Below are positions 7,606 through 16,948 of a stretch of DNA of 64,000 bases, piece after piece. How positions within the stretch are numbered: the stretch's first letter is position 1; each line of letters starts with the position of its first letter. The translations under genes were made by a program, and so were the position numbers. The notes below the pieces were generated by a model. That model ran no database searches, was not told the origin of the DNA, and saw only the letters and a list, made by a program, of their open reading frames with translations. This DNA comes from Petroclostridium xylanilyticum (GTDB lineage: Bacteria; Bacillota; Clostridia; SK-Y3): contig NZ_NPML01000019.1 of the NCBI RefSeq assembly GCF_002252565.1, positions 186,001 through 250,000 of the forward strand. The letters are read 5' to 3'.

Positions 7606-9978
7606 TTATCTAACCTCTACTTGAGTAGAAAAAGTTTTACATTTACTTATATCTGTTACTTCCCCAATGATTTCAAAATCTCCGGTCAGCTTTATGTCTT
7701 CGGAGGAACTGCCTACCATCACCTCTATTATTCCCGGTTCTACAACAAATTTCATATCTTCATTGTAGAAGCCAAGCTGGGTAATGGACAGATTGAAACT
7801 CACCCTTTTACTTTCCCCCGGTTCCAGGGTTATCCTCTTAAACCCTTTTAATTCCTTTACAGGCCTTGTTACATTGGCAAGTACATCATGTACATAAAGC
7901 TGTACAACTTCATCCCCTTTATATTGTCCTGCATTCCGGATATCAACACTTATTTCTACTTTCCCATCTATATTAACTTGCCTTGGTGCTATTTCCAGGT
8001 TGCCGTACTCGAATGTAGTATAGCTTAAACCGTAGCCGAACGGATAAAGGGGCTTTGTACTTACTTCCACATAATCTCCTTTCCAGTGGGAACGCCCTCC
8101 TGACGGTTTGTGGTAGTAGTATACCGGAATTTGTCCTACAGACCTTGGGAAAGAAATAGGCAGCTTTCCCCCGGGATTATAGTCACCGAACAGGACATCT
8201 GCTACAGCCCTGGCCCCTTCTTCACCCGGCAGCCATGCTTCCAGCACAGCCGGAACATGCTGGTCTATCCAATTAATAGAAAGCGGCCTGCCGTTCACCA
8301 ATACGACAACAACGGGTGTCCCTGTTTCATAAATTGCTTTTACCAGTTCTTCCTGCACACCCGGCAGATTAAGATCAGCTCTATCCCGCGATTCTCCAGT
8401 AGTACACCCATCTGTCAGACCAGCTTTATCTCCAACTACTACAATGGCAATTTCAGAATCTTTAGCAGCTTTTACAGCCTCTCCGAATCCATCTTTATTA
8501 TCTCCAGTAATATCACACCCTTTTGCATAGCGGACCTGGGTTTCAGGAGAGACTTTATCTTTTATCCCCTGCAATATGCTTATAATAGGAACAAAATTGT
8601 CCGTTAACTCCACTTTATCGGGTACCGGTGTATTGAATATGCTTGAATTTGCACGCATTTCTTCTAATGCTTCTATATGGCATGGGTAAGCATAGTCGCC
8701 GATAATATTTCTAACGCTATCTGCGTTAGGACCGATCACCGCAATAGACTTAATGTCTTTCTTTAATGGCAGCAGGTTGTTTTCATTCTTTAACAATACC
8801 ATGGACTGCTGGGCAATCTTATGGGCAAGTTCCCGCTGGGCTGGAGTGTCAAATACTCCGGATACCTTTTGAACATCTACATAGGGATTCTCAAACAGCC
8901 CTAATAGGAACTTCTTTTTCAAAATCCTTCTAACTACTGCATCAATTAAAGATTCCTCAACTAGCCCACTTTGCACTGCCTCTTTTAAAGGTTGGCCATA
9001 ACAATCGGTACTTGGCAGCTCAATATCGACACCGGCTTCTAAAGCTGTTTTGGCAGCCAGTGCCTTGTCTTTCTTTAAACGATGGTAATCATAAAGCATA
9101 TTAATAGCAAAATAATCCGATACTACCAGCCCGTCAAAACCCCAGTGATTCTTAAGAATTTCTGTAAGGAGCTCTTTGGAGCTGTGGCAGGGAACTCCAT
9201 CCATTTCATGATAGGCAGGCATGATGGAGGCCAATTTTGCTTCTTTTACTGCAGCCTCAAAAGGCAGCAAAAATACTTCATGTAGTTCCCTTTTTGGAAT
9301 ATGTGCCGGGGCCCAGTTCATACCTCCTTCGGAGTTTCCGTATCCTACAAAGTGTTTCCCTGTAGCCATAATACCTTCTTTTAAACTCTCACCCTGGATA
9401 CCCTTAATATAGGAGACACCCATTTGTGATACCAAATAGGGGTCTTCCCCAAAGGTTTCTTCCACCCTTCCCCATCTCGCATCTCTTGTGACATCCATCA
9501 AAGGTGCAAGCGCCTGGTGTGCCCCTGCCGCTTTCATTTGTGTCTTTATAACAGAGCCCATCTCCTTAACAAGCTCAGGCTCCCATGTACTTGCAACACC
9601 AATGGTTTGTGGAAAGCAGGTAGCCCCTTTTGCCATATATCCACTACAGGATTCCTCGTGGACAATGGCAGGTATCCCCAATCTTGTATTTTCTACTAAA
9701 TACTTTTGAATTTCATTTGCTAACCTTGCTGAATCCTGGGGCTCTAAATTGCTTGCCCCGCCTATTCGGGTAATCTGTCCTATTCCACTTTCCATGCGCT
9801 CTTTTGCTTTTTCATCACAAAACTTCATATCTTGCAGCACTTCATAGACCCAAATACCACTTAACTGCGCAATTTTTTCGTCCAGATTCATTCTGGACAA
9901 TAAATCCTCAACTCTTTTGTCCACAGGCTGAGTTGCATCCAGGTACAGCATCTCCTTCTTTCTATTTTGATTTTCCAT
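7606..9978 (-). CDS. Glycoside hydrolase family 3 (beta-glucosidase/beta-xylosidase type)
   Basis: A 790-residue retaining glycosidase without a signal peptide, so predicted cytoplasmic. The N-terminal (alpha/beta)8 domain carries GRVEETFGEDPYL, the KHFVGYG sugar-binding motif, and the nucleophile aspartate in GLVVSDYFA (about residue 288). The alpha/beta sandwich domain contains the KNENNLLPL and IAVIGPNADS segments. A C-terminal fibronectin III-like domain contains VTRPVKELKGFKR. The ATG at 9978 is preceded by AAGGGGG; a TTG three codons earlier is a weaker choice. It is the last gene of the SBP-permease-SBP operon and presumably hydrolyses the imported beta-linked oligosaccharide. Specificity (gluco, xylo or other) cannot be fixed from motifs alone. 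Confidence 0.9.
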   Translation of the reverse strand: MENQNRKKEMLYLDATQPVDKRVEDLLSRMNLDEKIAQLSGIWVYEVLQDMKFCDEKAKERMESGIGQITRIGGASNLEPQDSARLANEIQKYLVENTRLGIPAIVHEESCSGYMAKGATCFPQTIGVASTWEPELVKEMGSVIKTQMKAAGAHQALAPLMDVTRDARWGRVEETFGEDPYLVSQMGVSYIKGIQGESLKEGIMATGKHFVGYGNSEGGMNWAPAHIPKRELHEVFLLPFEAAVKEAKLASIMPAYHEMDGVPCHSSKELLTEILKNHWGFDGLVVSDYFAINMLYDYHRLKKDKALAAKTALEAGVDIELPSTDCYGQPLKEAVQSGLVEESLIDAVVRRILKKKFLLGLFENPYVDVQKVSGVFDTPAQRELAHKIAQQSMVLLKNENNLLPLKKDIKSIAVIGPNADSVRNIIGDYAYPCHIEALEEMRANSSIFNTPVPDKVELTDNFVPIISILQGIKDKVSPETQVRYAKGCDITGDNKDGFGEAVKAAKDSEIAIVVVGDKAGLTDGCTTGESRDRADLNLPGVQEELVKAIYETGTPVVVVLVNGRPLSINWIDQHVPAVLEAWLPGEEGARAVADVLFGDYNPGGKLPISFPRSVGQIPVYYYHKPSGGRSHWKGDYVEVSTKPLYPFGYGLSYTTFEYGNLEIAPRQVNIDGKVEISVDIRNAGQYKGDEVVQLYVHDVLANVTRPVKELKGFKRITLEPGESKRVSFNLSITQLGFYNEDMKFVVEPGIIEVMVGSSSEDIKLTGDFEIIGEVTDISKCKTFSTQVEVR

Positions 9979-10051
9979 ATTAACCAATCCCCCTTTAAGC
10001 CTTATAATGTTCAGATATTCAAAGTCCGCCTGTCATTTTTAATACCTTAAA

Positions 10052-11413
10052 CTAATTCTTGGTTTTGTAAAAATTCTTTGCTGCATCTTCCATGACCTTG
10101 GCGGCTTGTTCCGGTGTCATACTACCATCAAAGAGTGCCTGGCACGTATCCTTGTGTTTTTCTCCAAGTTCAGGAGGAAGATACTGGTCATACCAAAGTT
10201 GTATAGATGGTGCTGTTGAAATAAGTTTTAGAACCCGCTGGAGTACGGGATCGTCTGTCTTAAAGTTCTTTACCGGGGAAATGCGTCCACGTACCGTCCT
10301 CTCTTTTACAGCTTCTTCATCTATTAAATACTGTATAAAGCGAAATGCTTCTTCTGGATATTTGCATGTCCTGGATATGGAATAGAAACCATCTCCCAAT
10401 GTACCTATAGCGTTATTGGGCTCACCTTTTCCTCCTTCTACCTCAGGAAAGGGGAAAAAATCCAGATTATTCTCATAAAACTCTTTATTTTCATCCTTAA
10501 TAGTAGCAATATTCCATGTACCTATCAGTTCCATAGCGGCTTTCCCGGAATACATCAGGCTTCTTGATTGTCCGGTATCATAATCCAGGCCATTGAATCC
10601 ATCAGAAAAAGCTCCCAGCTTCACAAGTTCCTGTATCTTTTGTCCCGCTTTAATAAATGCTTCATCCTCAAAAGTACCGCCCGACCTTGCAGCAGCATTT
10701 TTAAACACATCAGGCCCTCCGATGCGGTCTACAAGATACATATAATACATTGAACCGGGCCATTTGGTCCTGTTGGCAAGAGCAAAGGGAATAATTCCTT
10801 TACTTCTTAGTTTCTTGACTGTTTCAAGAAGTTCATTATAGGTTTTAGGTGGTGAGATATCGTTTTCCTGAAATATTTTTTTGTTATAAAATATTACAGC
10901 TATAGCGGAATTTTCCACCGGCACCCCCCATATTTTCCCGTCAAATGTCACCATGTCTATTGCAGCATCAAGGAAGTAATCCTTATAATTATCCTTTTCC
11001 ATCATAGGAGTAAGGTCTGCTACCTGACCGGCTTTTATATACTCATAAAGAGGTCCTCCCGACCATGTAGAAAAAATATCCGGCGGATTCCTCGTCCCCA
11101 TGGCAACGACAAGCTTAATTTTATACGGCTCATTTAAGTAGGGAACAATTTCAACTTCAACATCGGGATAATCTGCCATAAAATGCTCAGCTCTACGTTT
11201 GATAACATCAGAGACACTGTCACTAAGTTGAATGTGCCAGAATACGATTTTTTTCTTATTTGTAATGCTTTTTTCCCTGGATAATGCTTCGGTATTCCCT
11301 GCTTTATCCCTTTTTTCTTCAACTTGCGTTCTACTGCAGCCGATTAATAGAGATGACAGTATTATCAGTATGCAACTCATCAATATTACATATCGGAACA
11401 GGGATCTATGCAT
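10052..11413 (-). CDS. Sugar ABC transporter substrate-binding lipoprotein (second copy in operon)
   Basis: A 453-residue family 1 solute-binding protein with a lipoprotein signal peptide and lipobox LLIGC (C26). Its body matches the SBP at 13356-14738 over nearly its whole length. Long identical runs include SGGPLYEYIKAGQVADLT (one substitution) and PSIQLWYDQYLPPELGE, so the two are tandem paralogues flanking the permease genes. It would sit on the outer face of the membrane and deliver a sugar to the 11524/12358 permeases. Keeping both copies suggests different ligands or affinities, or a signalling role for one with the nearby kinase. A ribosome site GGGGGAA precedes the ATG. Confidence 0.9.
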   Translation of the reverse strand: MHRSLFRYVILMSCILIILSSLLIGCSRTQVEEKRDKAGNTEALSREKSITNKKKIVFWHIQLSDSVSDVIKRRAEHFMADYPDVEVEIVPYLNEPYKIKLVVAMGTRNPPDIFSTWSGGPLYEYIKAGQVADLTPMMEKDNYKDYFLDAAIDMVTFDGKIWGVPVENSAIAVIFYNKKIFQENDISPPKTYNELLETVKKLRSKGIIPFALANRTKWPGSMYYMYLVDRIGGPDVFKNAAARSGGTFEDEAFIKAGQKIQELVKLGAFSDGFNGLDYDTGQSRSLMYSGKAAMELIGTWNIATIKDENKEFYENNLDFFPFPEVEGGKGEPNNAIGTLGDGFYSISRTCKYPEEAFRFIQYLIDEEAVKERTVRGRISPVKNFKTDDPVLQRVLKLISTAPSIQLWYDQYLPPELGEKHKDTCQALFDGSMTPEQAAKVMEDAAKNFYKTKN

Positions 11414-11523
11414 ACTACTTCCCCCTTAAGCAAATGTATAAATTTCATGCCGCGGTCACAAAGTTATAGAAAGTACTGCTTTTTCTAATTATAGCAAATC
11501 CCTATTCAACAGTAAATATTTTA

Positions 11524-12354
11524 CTATCCTTTTATGGCTCCTGCCATCATACCTTTTATGAGCTTTTCCTGACCGACCAGGTAGGCTATCATCATAGGTA
11601 ATGAAGCAAGTGTCAACAGTGCCATGATCATAGGTATATTGGCTGCATACTGCCCCTGGTATTCCCAGATTCCCAGGGGAAGGGTCCTGTTATTTGTACT
11701 CTGGGTCAATACAAGTACAAAAATAAATTCATTCCACAAAAACACCGCATTATATATTGCTAATGTAACAAGACCCGGCCGTGAAAGGGGTAATATAATC
11801 CTAAAAAAAATTCCCTTTGGCCCGCAGCCGTCTATGCGCGCTGATTCCTCAAGCTCTCTCGGAATATCCCTCATAAACTCCGTCAGTATGAAAATTGACA
11901 TGGGAATGTTTAAGGCTACATAAGGTCCTATTAAAGCCAGAAGAGTATCGTATAATCCCAGCTTATTGGTAAGTAAATAGACCGGTATCAACGTAACATG
12001 AACCGGTATTGCCATTCCGGCAATAATAATCCCAAAAATCGCAGTATTTAGCTTGAACTTGATTCTGGAAAACACATAGGAAGACATAGCACTCACCAAG
12101 AGTATAAGGATAACAGAACCGGCTACCACTACTACACTATTTCTGAAGAATATAAAAAATTTTCCCGTCAATACACCCACATAATTAGAAAGGGTTGGGA
12201 CCTTCGGCAAAGCCCATACAGGCCCTGACAACAACTCAGATTGTTGCTTAAAACCTGTTTGCACCATGAAGAAAAAGGGAGCTCCGGCAATACATAACCA
12301 CAAAACTGCTAATATGAAAACAATGACTTGCCTAAACGTAACTTTTGTTTTCAT
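11524..12354 (-). CDS. Sugar ABC transporter permease, MalG type
   Basis: A 276-residue CUT1 permease with about six membrane segments and the cytoplasmic EAA loop ESARIDGCGPKG that contacts the ATPase. It starts four bases after the MalF-type partner (12358) ends, so the two are co-translated. It forms a heterodimeric channel with that partner and receives substrate from the SBPs at 13356 and 10052. No ATPase gene is in this operon, so a shared MsmX-like ATPase is expected. Confidence 0.9.
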   Translation of the reverse strand: MKTKVTFRQVIVFILAVLWLCIAGAPFFFMVQTGFKQQSELLSGPVWALPKVPTLSNYVGVLTGKFFIFFRNSVVVVAGSVILILLVSAMSSYVFSRIKFKLNTAIFGIIIAGMAIPVHVTLIPVYLLTNKLGLYDTLLALIGPYVALNIPMSIFILTEFMRDIPRELEESARIDGCGPKGIFFRIILPLSRPGLVTLAIYNAVFLWNEFIFVLVLTQSTNNRTLPLGIWEYQGQYAANIPMIMALLTLASLPMMIAYLVGQEKLIKGMMAGAIKG

Positions 12355-12357
12355 CTT

Positions 12358-13236
12358 CTACCCCCTCTCCTCTCTTTTAGTGATAGAAAATACCAAAATG
12401 GAAGTAACCATAACCACCAGAAAAAGTGCCATTGCAACCGTACTTCCATAACCCATCCTAAATGTGGTAAAAGCATTCTTATACATATAAGTTGCCATGA
12501 GCTCTGTGGAATTTACCGGTCCTCCCTCAGTCATGACATAGATAAGGTCAAAATATTTTAATGAACCAACAAGGGAAAGTATTGCAGCTGTCCTTACAGT
12601 TCCTTTGAGAAGCGGAAGGACAATCTGCCAGAAATACTGGCCGCGTGTAGCCCCATCTATCCATGCAGCTTCAAATAGTTCTCCCGGAATAGATGTCATG
12701 GCTGCGAGAAAATAAATCATGTAGAAGGGTATATACTGCCAGCATATTACGGCAATTACTGAATAAAGCGCAACACCCGGTTCACCCAACCAATTCAAAA
12801 CCAATCGTTTTAATCCTACCGCATTTAAAAATGCAGTTACAATACCAAACTGGGGGTCATATACATATTTAAATAATATACCTACAGCTACCGATGACAT
12901 AAGCATGGGAAAAAAGTATACCGTTTTAAAAAGATTCAGTTTTCTGCCGCCGCTGTCCAGAAGAACAGCCAGGGCCATACCGATAGGCAGTTGGATTGCA
13001 ATGGAAAGTATGACAATAATAAAATTATTTCCCAGTGCCCGCCTGAAAATATTATCTTTTAAAAGTTCAAACCAATTTTCAAAGCCTATAAACTCCTTTA
13101 CCGGATCAATGCCATTCCATTTTAGAAAGCTCATATGAAAGGAAGAGAATATAGGGTAGACAACAAAAACAAAAAGGAAGAATAATGTTGGTAAAAGAAA
13201 AAGTATAATAGTAGAGGTATATTCATTTCCTTTCAA
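12358..13236 (-). CDS. Sugar ABC transporter permease, MalF type
   Basis: A 292-residue CUT1 permease with an EAA loop (EAAWIDGATRGQ) and the FDLIYVMTEGGP segment typical of MalF-like partners. The start is uncertain. The TTG at 13236 has no ribosome site. A strong AAAGGAGG lies at 13284-13291, and the same frame is open back to it, with ATC at 13275 eight bases past the site. The true start may therefore be a rare ATC (or ATT at 13281), adding 13-15 residues. It lies between the first SBP and MalG in the GH3 operon. Confidence 0.88.
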   Translation of the reverse strand: MKGNEYTSTIILFLLPTLFFLFVFVVYPIFSSFHMSFLKWNGIDPVKEFIGFENWFELLKDNIFRRALGNNFIIVILSIAIQLPIGMALAVLLDSGGRKLNLFKTVYFFPMLMSSVAVGILFKYVYDPQFGIVTAFLNAVGLKRLVLNWLGEPGVALYSVIAVICWQYIPFYMIYFLAAMTSIPGELFEAAWIDGATRGQYFWQIVLPLLKGTVRTAAILSLVGSLKYFDLIYVMTEGGPVNSTELMATYMYKNAFTTFRMGYGSTVAMALFLVVMVTSILVFSITKREERG

Positions 13237-13297
13237 TCTTGTATTATTTTTTAATAAGAGTTGTTTTGTACTGATTTTAATGACCTCCTTTCTTCAT

Positions 13298-13330
13298 AAA
13301 GTGCCCCATCATAAAAGAAGGGGCACCTTT
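13298..13330 (-). promoter_or_regulatory. Intercistronic stem-loop between SBP and malF-type gene
   Basis: AAAGTGCCCC (13298-13307) pairs with GGGGCACCTTT (13320-13330, one bulged C), directly after the SBP stop. It probably protects the SBP message from 3' decay or partially terminates transcription. Confidence 0.6.
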
Positions 13331-13355
13331 TAGCCTTATATAGGTCTTACATTTT

Positions 13356-14738
13356 TTATTTACCGAAGAACTTTTTAGCGCCTTCTTCCATTTTCTTTGC
13401 AACTTCTTCCGGGGTCATGCTAAGCCCGAAGAGTGCCTGGCATGTATCCTTATGCAATTCGCCCAGTTCTGGAGGCAGGTACTGGTCGTACCACAATTGT
13501 ACGGAAGGTGCTTTTTCAAGCATGCCCATAACTCTCTGGAGAAGAGGATTTTCCGGCTTAAACCCTTTAATAGGTGGTATTTTGCCATCTGCCGCTCTCT
13601 CTTTTACAGATTCTTCGTCTATTAAAAACTGGATAACCTTGAAAGCGTCTTCCGGGTTTTTACTTTTCTTGGATATAGAGTAGAAGTTATCACCGACCGT
13701 ACCTACTACGTTGTTAGGATCTCCTTTTCCACCTTCAACCGCAGGAAATGGGAAGAAATCAAGGTTTTCATTATAGAACTTCTCGTTTTCAGATTTTACA
13801 GTAAAGATATTCCACGTACCCATAAGTTCCATGGCAGCTTTCCCGGAATACATCAAGGTTCTGGACTGTCCGGTATCATAATCCAAACCATTGTAACCAT
13901 CTGAAAAAGCCCCTAATTTTACAAGTTCCTGTACCATTTGTCCTGCTTTGACAAAGGCCTCATCTTCAAAAGTACCGCCTGTCCTTGTAGCAGCTTTCTT
14001 AAATACATCCGGACCTCCAATACGGTCTACAAGATACATATAATACATTGACCCCGTCCATTTGGTCTTATTGGCAAGTGCAAAAGGAGTAATCCCTTTA
14101 GCCTTTAATTTTTTTACAATATCAACAAGCTCATTATATGTTTTTGGTATAGAAAGGCCATTTTCTTCAAAAATTTTCTTATTATAGAAGATGCCGGCGA
14201 CAGCTATATTTTCTACCGGAACACCCCAGATTTTATTATCAAAGGTTACCATACTGATGGCACCATCCAGGAAGTAATCCTTATAGTTGTCCTTATTCAT
14301 CATATCGGTAAGGTCTGCTACCTGACCGGCTTTTACATACTCATAGAGTGGTCCGCCTGACCAAGTAGGGAAGATATCCGGTGGATTTCCGGCACCCATG
14401 GCAACCTTAAGCTTTGTCTTGAAAGGGTCATTCTGAAGAGGTACCACTTCAACTTCAACATTAGGATTTTCAGCCTTGAAGCGGTCAACGGAATTTTGTA
14501 TTATTTTAGGACCATTGCCAGTAGACTGAATATGCCAGAAAACAATTTTCTTCTTTTCTGCTTTCTCTTTATCCGCTGCAGGTGCACTTTTTTCAGCAGT
14601 CTTTGTCTGTTCCTGGGCCGCGGACTGGTCCTGCTTGGGCTTTTCTTTGTTTGCAGAACTGCAGCCGGCTAATGCTAGCGTTGCAATCAAAGAAATACAG
14701 ATAATTGAGACCTGTAACCTTAAAATTGACTTCTTCAC
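13356..14738 (-). CDS. Sugar ABC transporter substrate-binding lipoprotein
   Basis: A 460-residue family 1 solute-binding protein. The start is a GTG at 14738 with GGAGGAG upstream. The signal peptide ends in lipobox LALAGC (C26), followed by a Lys/Glu/Ala-rich linker. The mature part has the usual periplasmic-binding fold with FWHIQSTGNG near its start and MYSGKAAMELMGTWNI around the hinge. It is the first gene of the locus and closely parallels the SBP at 10052. It should capture the oligosaccharide cleaved by the GH3 enzyme. The ligand is inferred only from the operon. Confidence 0.9.
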   Translation of the reverse strand: MKKSILRLQVSIICISLIATLALAGCSSANKEKPKQDQSAAQEQTKTAEKSAPAADKEKAEKKKIVFWHIQSTGNGPKIIQNSVDRFKAENPNVEVEVVPLQNDPFKTKLKVAMGAGNPPDIFPTWSGGPLYEYVKAGQVADLTDMMNKDNYKDYFLDGAISMVTFDNKIWGVPVENIAVAGIFYNKKIFEENGLSIPKTYNELVDIVKKLKAKGITPFALANKTKWTGSMYYMYLVDRIGGPDVFKKAATRTGGTFEDEAFVKAGQMVQELVKLGAFSDGYNGLDYDTGQSRTLMYSGKAAMELMGTWNIFTVKSENEKFYNENLDFFPFPAVEGGKGDPNNVVGTVGDNFYSISKKSKNPEDAFKVIQFLIDEESVKERAADGKIPPIKGFKPENPLLQRVMGMLEKAPSVQLWYDQYLPPELGELHKDTCQALFGLSMTPEEVAKKMEEGAKKFFGK

Positions 14739-14902
14739 TGTATTCTCCTCCTTTAGATTTATTTTGTTGTTCTTTGTTACAAGTCAATATTATCTTTTTT
14801 GGTAAATATTTTGAATAGAATATTCTACACATTTCTTTGTTTTTGTGTTCATTAAGAAAAAATTTAGGACTTATGGTGCTATCTGGCCTCAGTAAATACA
14901 GA

Positions 14903-14942
14903 AAAAGCCTAAATATATTTTGAATGATGTATTTAGGCTTTT
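14903..14942 (-). terminator. Rho-independent terminator after locus B transport genes
   Basis: AAAAGCCTAAAT (14903-14914) and ATTTAGGCTTTT (14931-14942) form a 12-bp stem with a 16-base loop. On the minus strand the stem ends in TTTTT, as expected for the leftward operon ending at 15011-15109. Confidence 0.75.
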
Positions 14943-15010
14943 ATAGGCTGACAACTTAATAAATATAAACTCCAAATATTAACGTTGGATAAATCCTTAA
15001 TCTTAAGTAA

Positions 15011-15108
15011 TTACTTTATTTTCAGCTTAAAAGTTTTAATTTCATAAGGATTTCTAGTGAATGCAAAACTGTTTTCCTTAAGCTTAATAGTTAACTTTAT
15101 AAAACACT
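15011..15108 (-). pseudogene. Severed C-terminal tail of a glycoside hydrolase, GH38-like
   Basis: Immediately after the permease stop, the minus strand reads about 31 codons ending in a stop at 15011. The peptide includes FIKLTIKLKENSFAFTRNPY and then EIKTFKLKIK. This NPYEIKTFKL ending is typical of the last beta-strands of bacterial GH38 alpha-mannosidases. There is no start codon or body, so an internal deletion appears to have fused the tail to the permease gene end. It implies that this operon once carried a mannosidase. The family call rests on a short peptide and could be another glycosidase with a similar terminal beta-domain. Confidence 0.5.
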
Positions 15109-15945
15109 TTATCCTTTTATACCTGTGAAGGTGACTCCTTCAATGAACTGCTTTTGTGCTATAAAAAATAGTATGATAATAGGTAGTGAAATCAAAACCG
15201 ATGCAGCCATCATCGGTGGCCAGTTAGTTATATGCACACTCTTAAATTGTTGTAAACCTATCTGGAGCGTATACATTTTAGCTTTTGTAAGATAAATCAA
15301 AGGACCTGTAAAGTCATTCCATGAATTTAATAACTGAAAGATTGCAACAGTCAGAATTGCCGGTCTACAAAGCGGAAGAAAGACCTTTGAATATATACTG
15401 AATTCAGAACATCCGTCAATCCTTGCTGCATCTTCAAGGTCTTTAGGCAGCCCTTTAAAAAACTGCCGAAGTAGAAAAATAAAAAAAGGGACACCAAGGT
15501 ATTGAGGAAGTATCAAAGGCCAGTATGTTCCTACCAACTTCAACTTGGAAAAAAGAATAAAAATCGGAATCATAATTACCTGATATGGAATCATCATTAC
15601 AGCAATGGTAAGGAAAAATAAAAGGTCACGTCCTTTCCACTCGAGTCTTGCCAGGCTATATGCAGCCAAGGGACAGGTTAATACGACTCCTATTACATTT
15701 GCCCCAGTAATAAAAACAGTGTTTATAAAATACTTCCCAAAAGGAATTACTTTGAATATATCATAATATGCTTTAAGATTCCACTGGTCCGGCAGCCATT
15801 TTATCGGATAAACAAAACATTCAGCCTGTGTTTTAAAAGAAGTAACTACCATTATGTAAAATGGCAGCATGAAAAATATACTTATGCTAATAAGGACTAC
15901 ATGGTATGAAATGCTATTCACTAATCCTTTTAATTGTTTCTTCAA
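15109..15945 (-). CDS. Sugar ABC transporter permease, MalG type
   Basis: A 279-residue CUT1 permease with about six membrane segments and EAA loop EDAARIDGCSEF. I chose the TTG at 15945 because AGGAGG lies nine bases upstream; the frame is open to 16005 but those codons overlap the partner gene's end. It pairs with the permease at 15959. Its stop codon abuts the truncated hydrolase tail at 15011-15108, which marks the deletion joint. Confidence 0.9.
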   Translation of the reverse strand: MKKQLKGLVNSISYHVVLISISIFFMLPFYIMVVTSFKTQAECFVYPIKWLPDQWNLKAYYDIFKVIPFGKYFINTVFITGANVIGVVLTCPLAAYSLARLEWKGRDLLFFLTIAVMMIPYQVIMIPIFILFSKLKLVGTYWPLILPQYLGVPFFIFLLRQFFKGLPKDLEDAARIDGCSEFSIYSKVFLPLCRPAILTVAIFQLLNSWNDFTGPLIYLTKAKMYTLQIGLQQFKSVHITNWPPMMAASVLISLPIIILFFIAQKQFIEGVTFTGIKG

Positions 15946-15958
15946 TGATAACCGCCTC

Positions 15959-16864
15959 CTATTCTCCCATATAATGGACCCATTTTTTTGACGTATATTG
16001 AACAATCAGTGTTAAAATCATGATCATCACAAACATGATCCATGCCATGGCATTCGCTGCGCCCATTTTAAAATATTGAAATGCATTTTTATATAATAAC
16101 ATGGAATAAAACATCATCGAGTTCGCCGGAATCCCCTGTCCGTTAGTAATAACAAAGGGAAGAGTAAATTGCTGCACTGCAGCAATGATTCCCATGATAA
16201 TATTGAAAAAAATAACCGGCGTTAATAAAGGCAGTGTAATATGTATCACCTTACCAAATGCACTGGAACCATCAATTGTGGCTGCTTCATAGTAATCTTT
16301 TGGAATATCCTGCAGTCCAGCTAAATAAATAAGAACAGTTGTCCCAATCGTCCAAAGGGAAATGAGAGCTACTGAAGGTTTTGCCCACAACTCGCTTCCA
16401 AACCAGGGAGGCCCGGGCAACCCTATTTTATACAAAATATAATTAACAAGGCCAAACTGGCTGTTAAGAAGCCACTGCCATATGATAGATACTGCAACAA
16501 CAGGCACAAGAGTAGGAATAAAAGTGATTACACGATATATCCCCTGTCCCTCGCTTTTTACATTTAAAATAATTGCCAGCAATATCCCAAAAATCAAACT
16601 GGCCGGTACTACTAAAACAGTATATACAAAAGTATTTTTAAGTGAAATCCAGAAAATCCCATCATGTACTAAATCAATGTAATTTTGAATGCCATTAAAT
16701 TTTTCCGGAGTGATTCCTTTAAAAGCTGTAAAACTGTAAAATATAGATGAAATAAGAGGATAGATATAAAATGTTATAAGTCCGGCTAACCACGGGAAAG
16801 CAAACAGCCAACCAGTAATCTCTTTCTTGTTTTTATTGAAGAATCCAGCTCTTATTTGCCTCAT
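15959..16864 (-). CDS. Sugar ABC transporter permease, MalF type
   Basis: A 301-residue CUT1 permease with EAA loop EAATIDGSSAFG and a membrane-spanning pattern typical of MalF partners. The ATG at 16864 follows AAGGAGG. It is the second gene of locus B after the SBP at 16949 and precedes the MalG-type partner. No ATPase or intact hydrolase is left in this operon, so import would depend on an ATPase from elsewhere. Confidence 0.9.
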   Translation of the reverse strand: MRQIRAGFFNKNKKEITGWLFAFPWLAGLITFYIYPLISSIFYSFTAFKGITPEKFNGIQNYIDLVHDGIFWISLKNTFVYTVLVVPASLIFGILLAIILNVKSEGQGIYRVITFIPTLVPVVAVSIIWQWLLNSQFGLVNYILYKIGLPGPPWFGSELWAKPSVALISLWTIGTTVLIYLAGLQDIPKDYYEAATIDGSSAFGKVIHITLPLLTPVIFFNIIMGIIAAVQQFTLPFVITNGQGIPANSMMFYSMLLYKNAFQYFKMGAANAMAWIMFVMIMILTLIVQYTSKKWVHYMGE

Positions 16865-16895
16865 GCTTTCATGTGCCTCCTTCGATAGAATTTCA

Positions 16896-16921
16896 GGCGG
16901 GAAATATCATTATTTCCCGCC
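16896..16921 (-). promoter_or_regulatory. Intercistronic stem-loop between SBP and malF-type gene
   Basis: GGCGGGAAATA (16896-16906) and TATTTCCCGCC (16911-16921) form a perfect 11-bp stem with a 4-base loop. No U-tract follows on the minus strand, so RNA stabilisation is more likely than full termination. Confidence 0.7.
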
Positions 16922-16948
16922 CGGTTACGGCTATATTGCTTTTTACTG

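Noticed and set aside
8110-8607. Plus-strand ORF of 165 codons opposite the GH3 gene
   Set aside because: Low-complexity shadow frame without a ribosome site; the minus strand has clear GH3 motifs.
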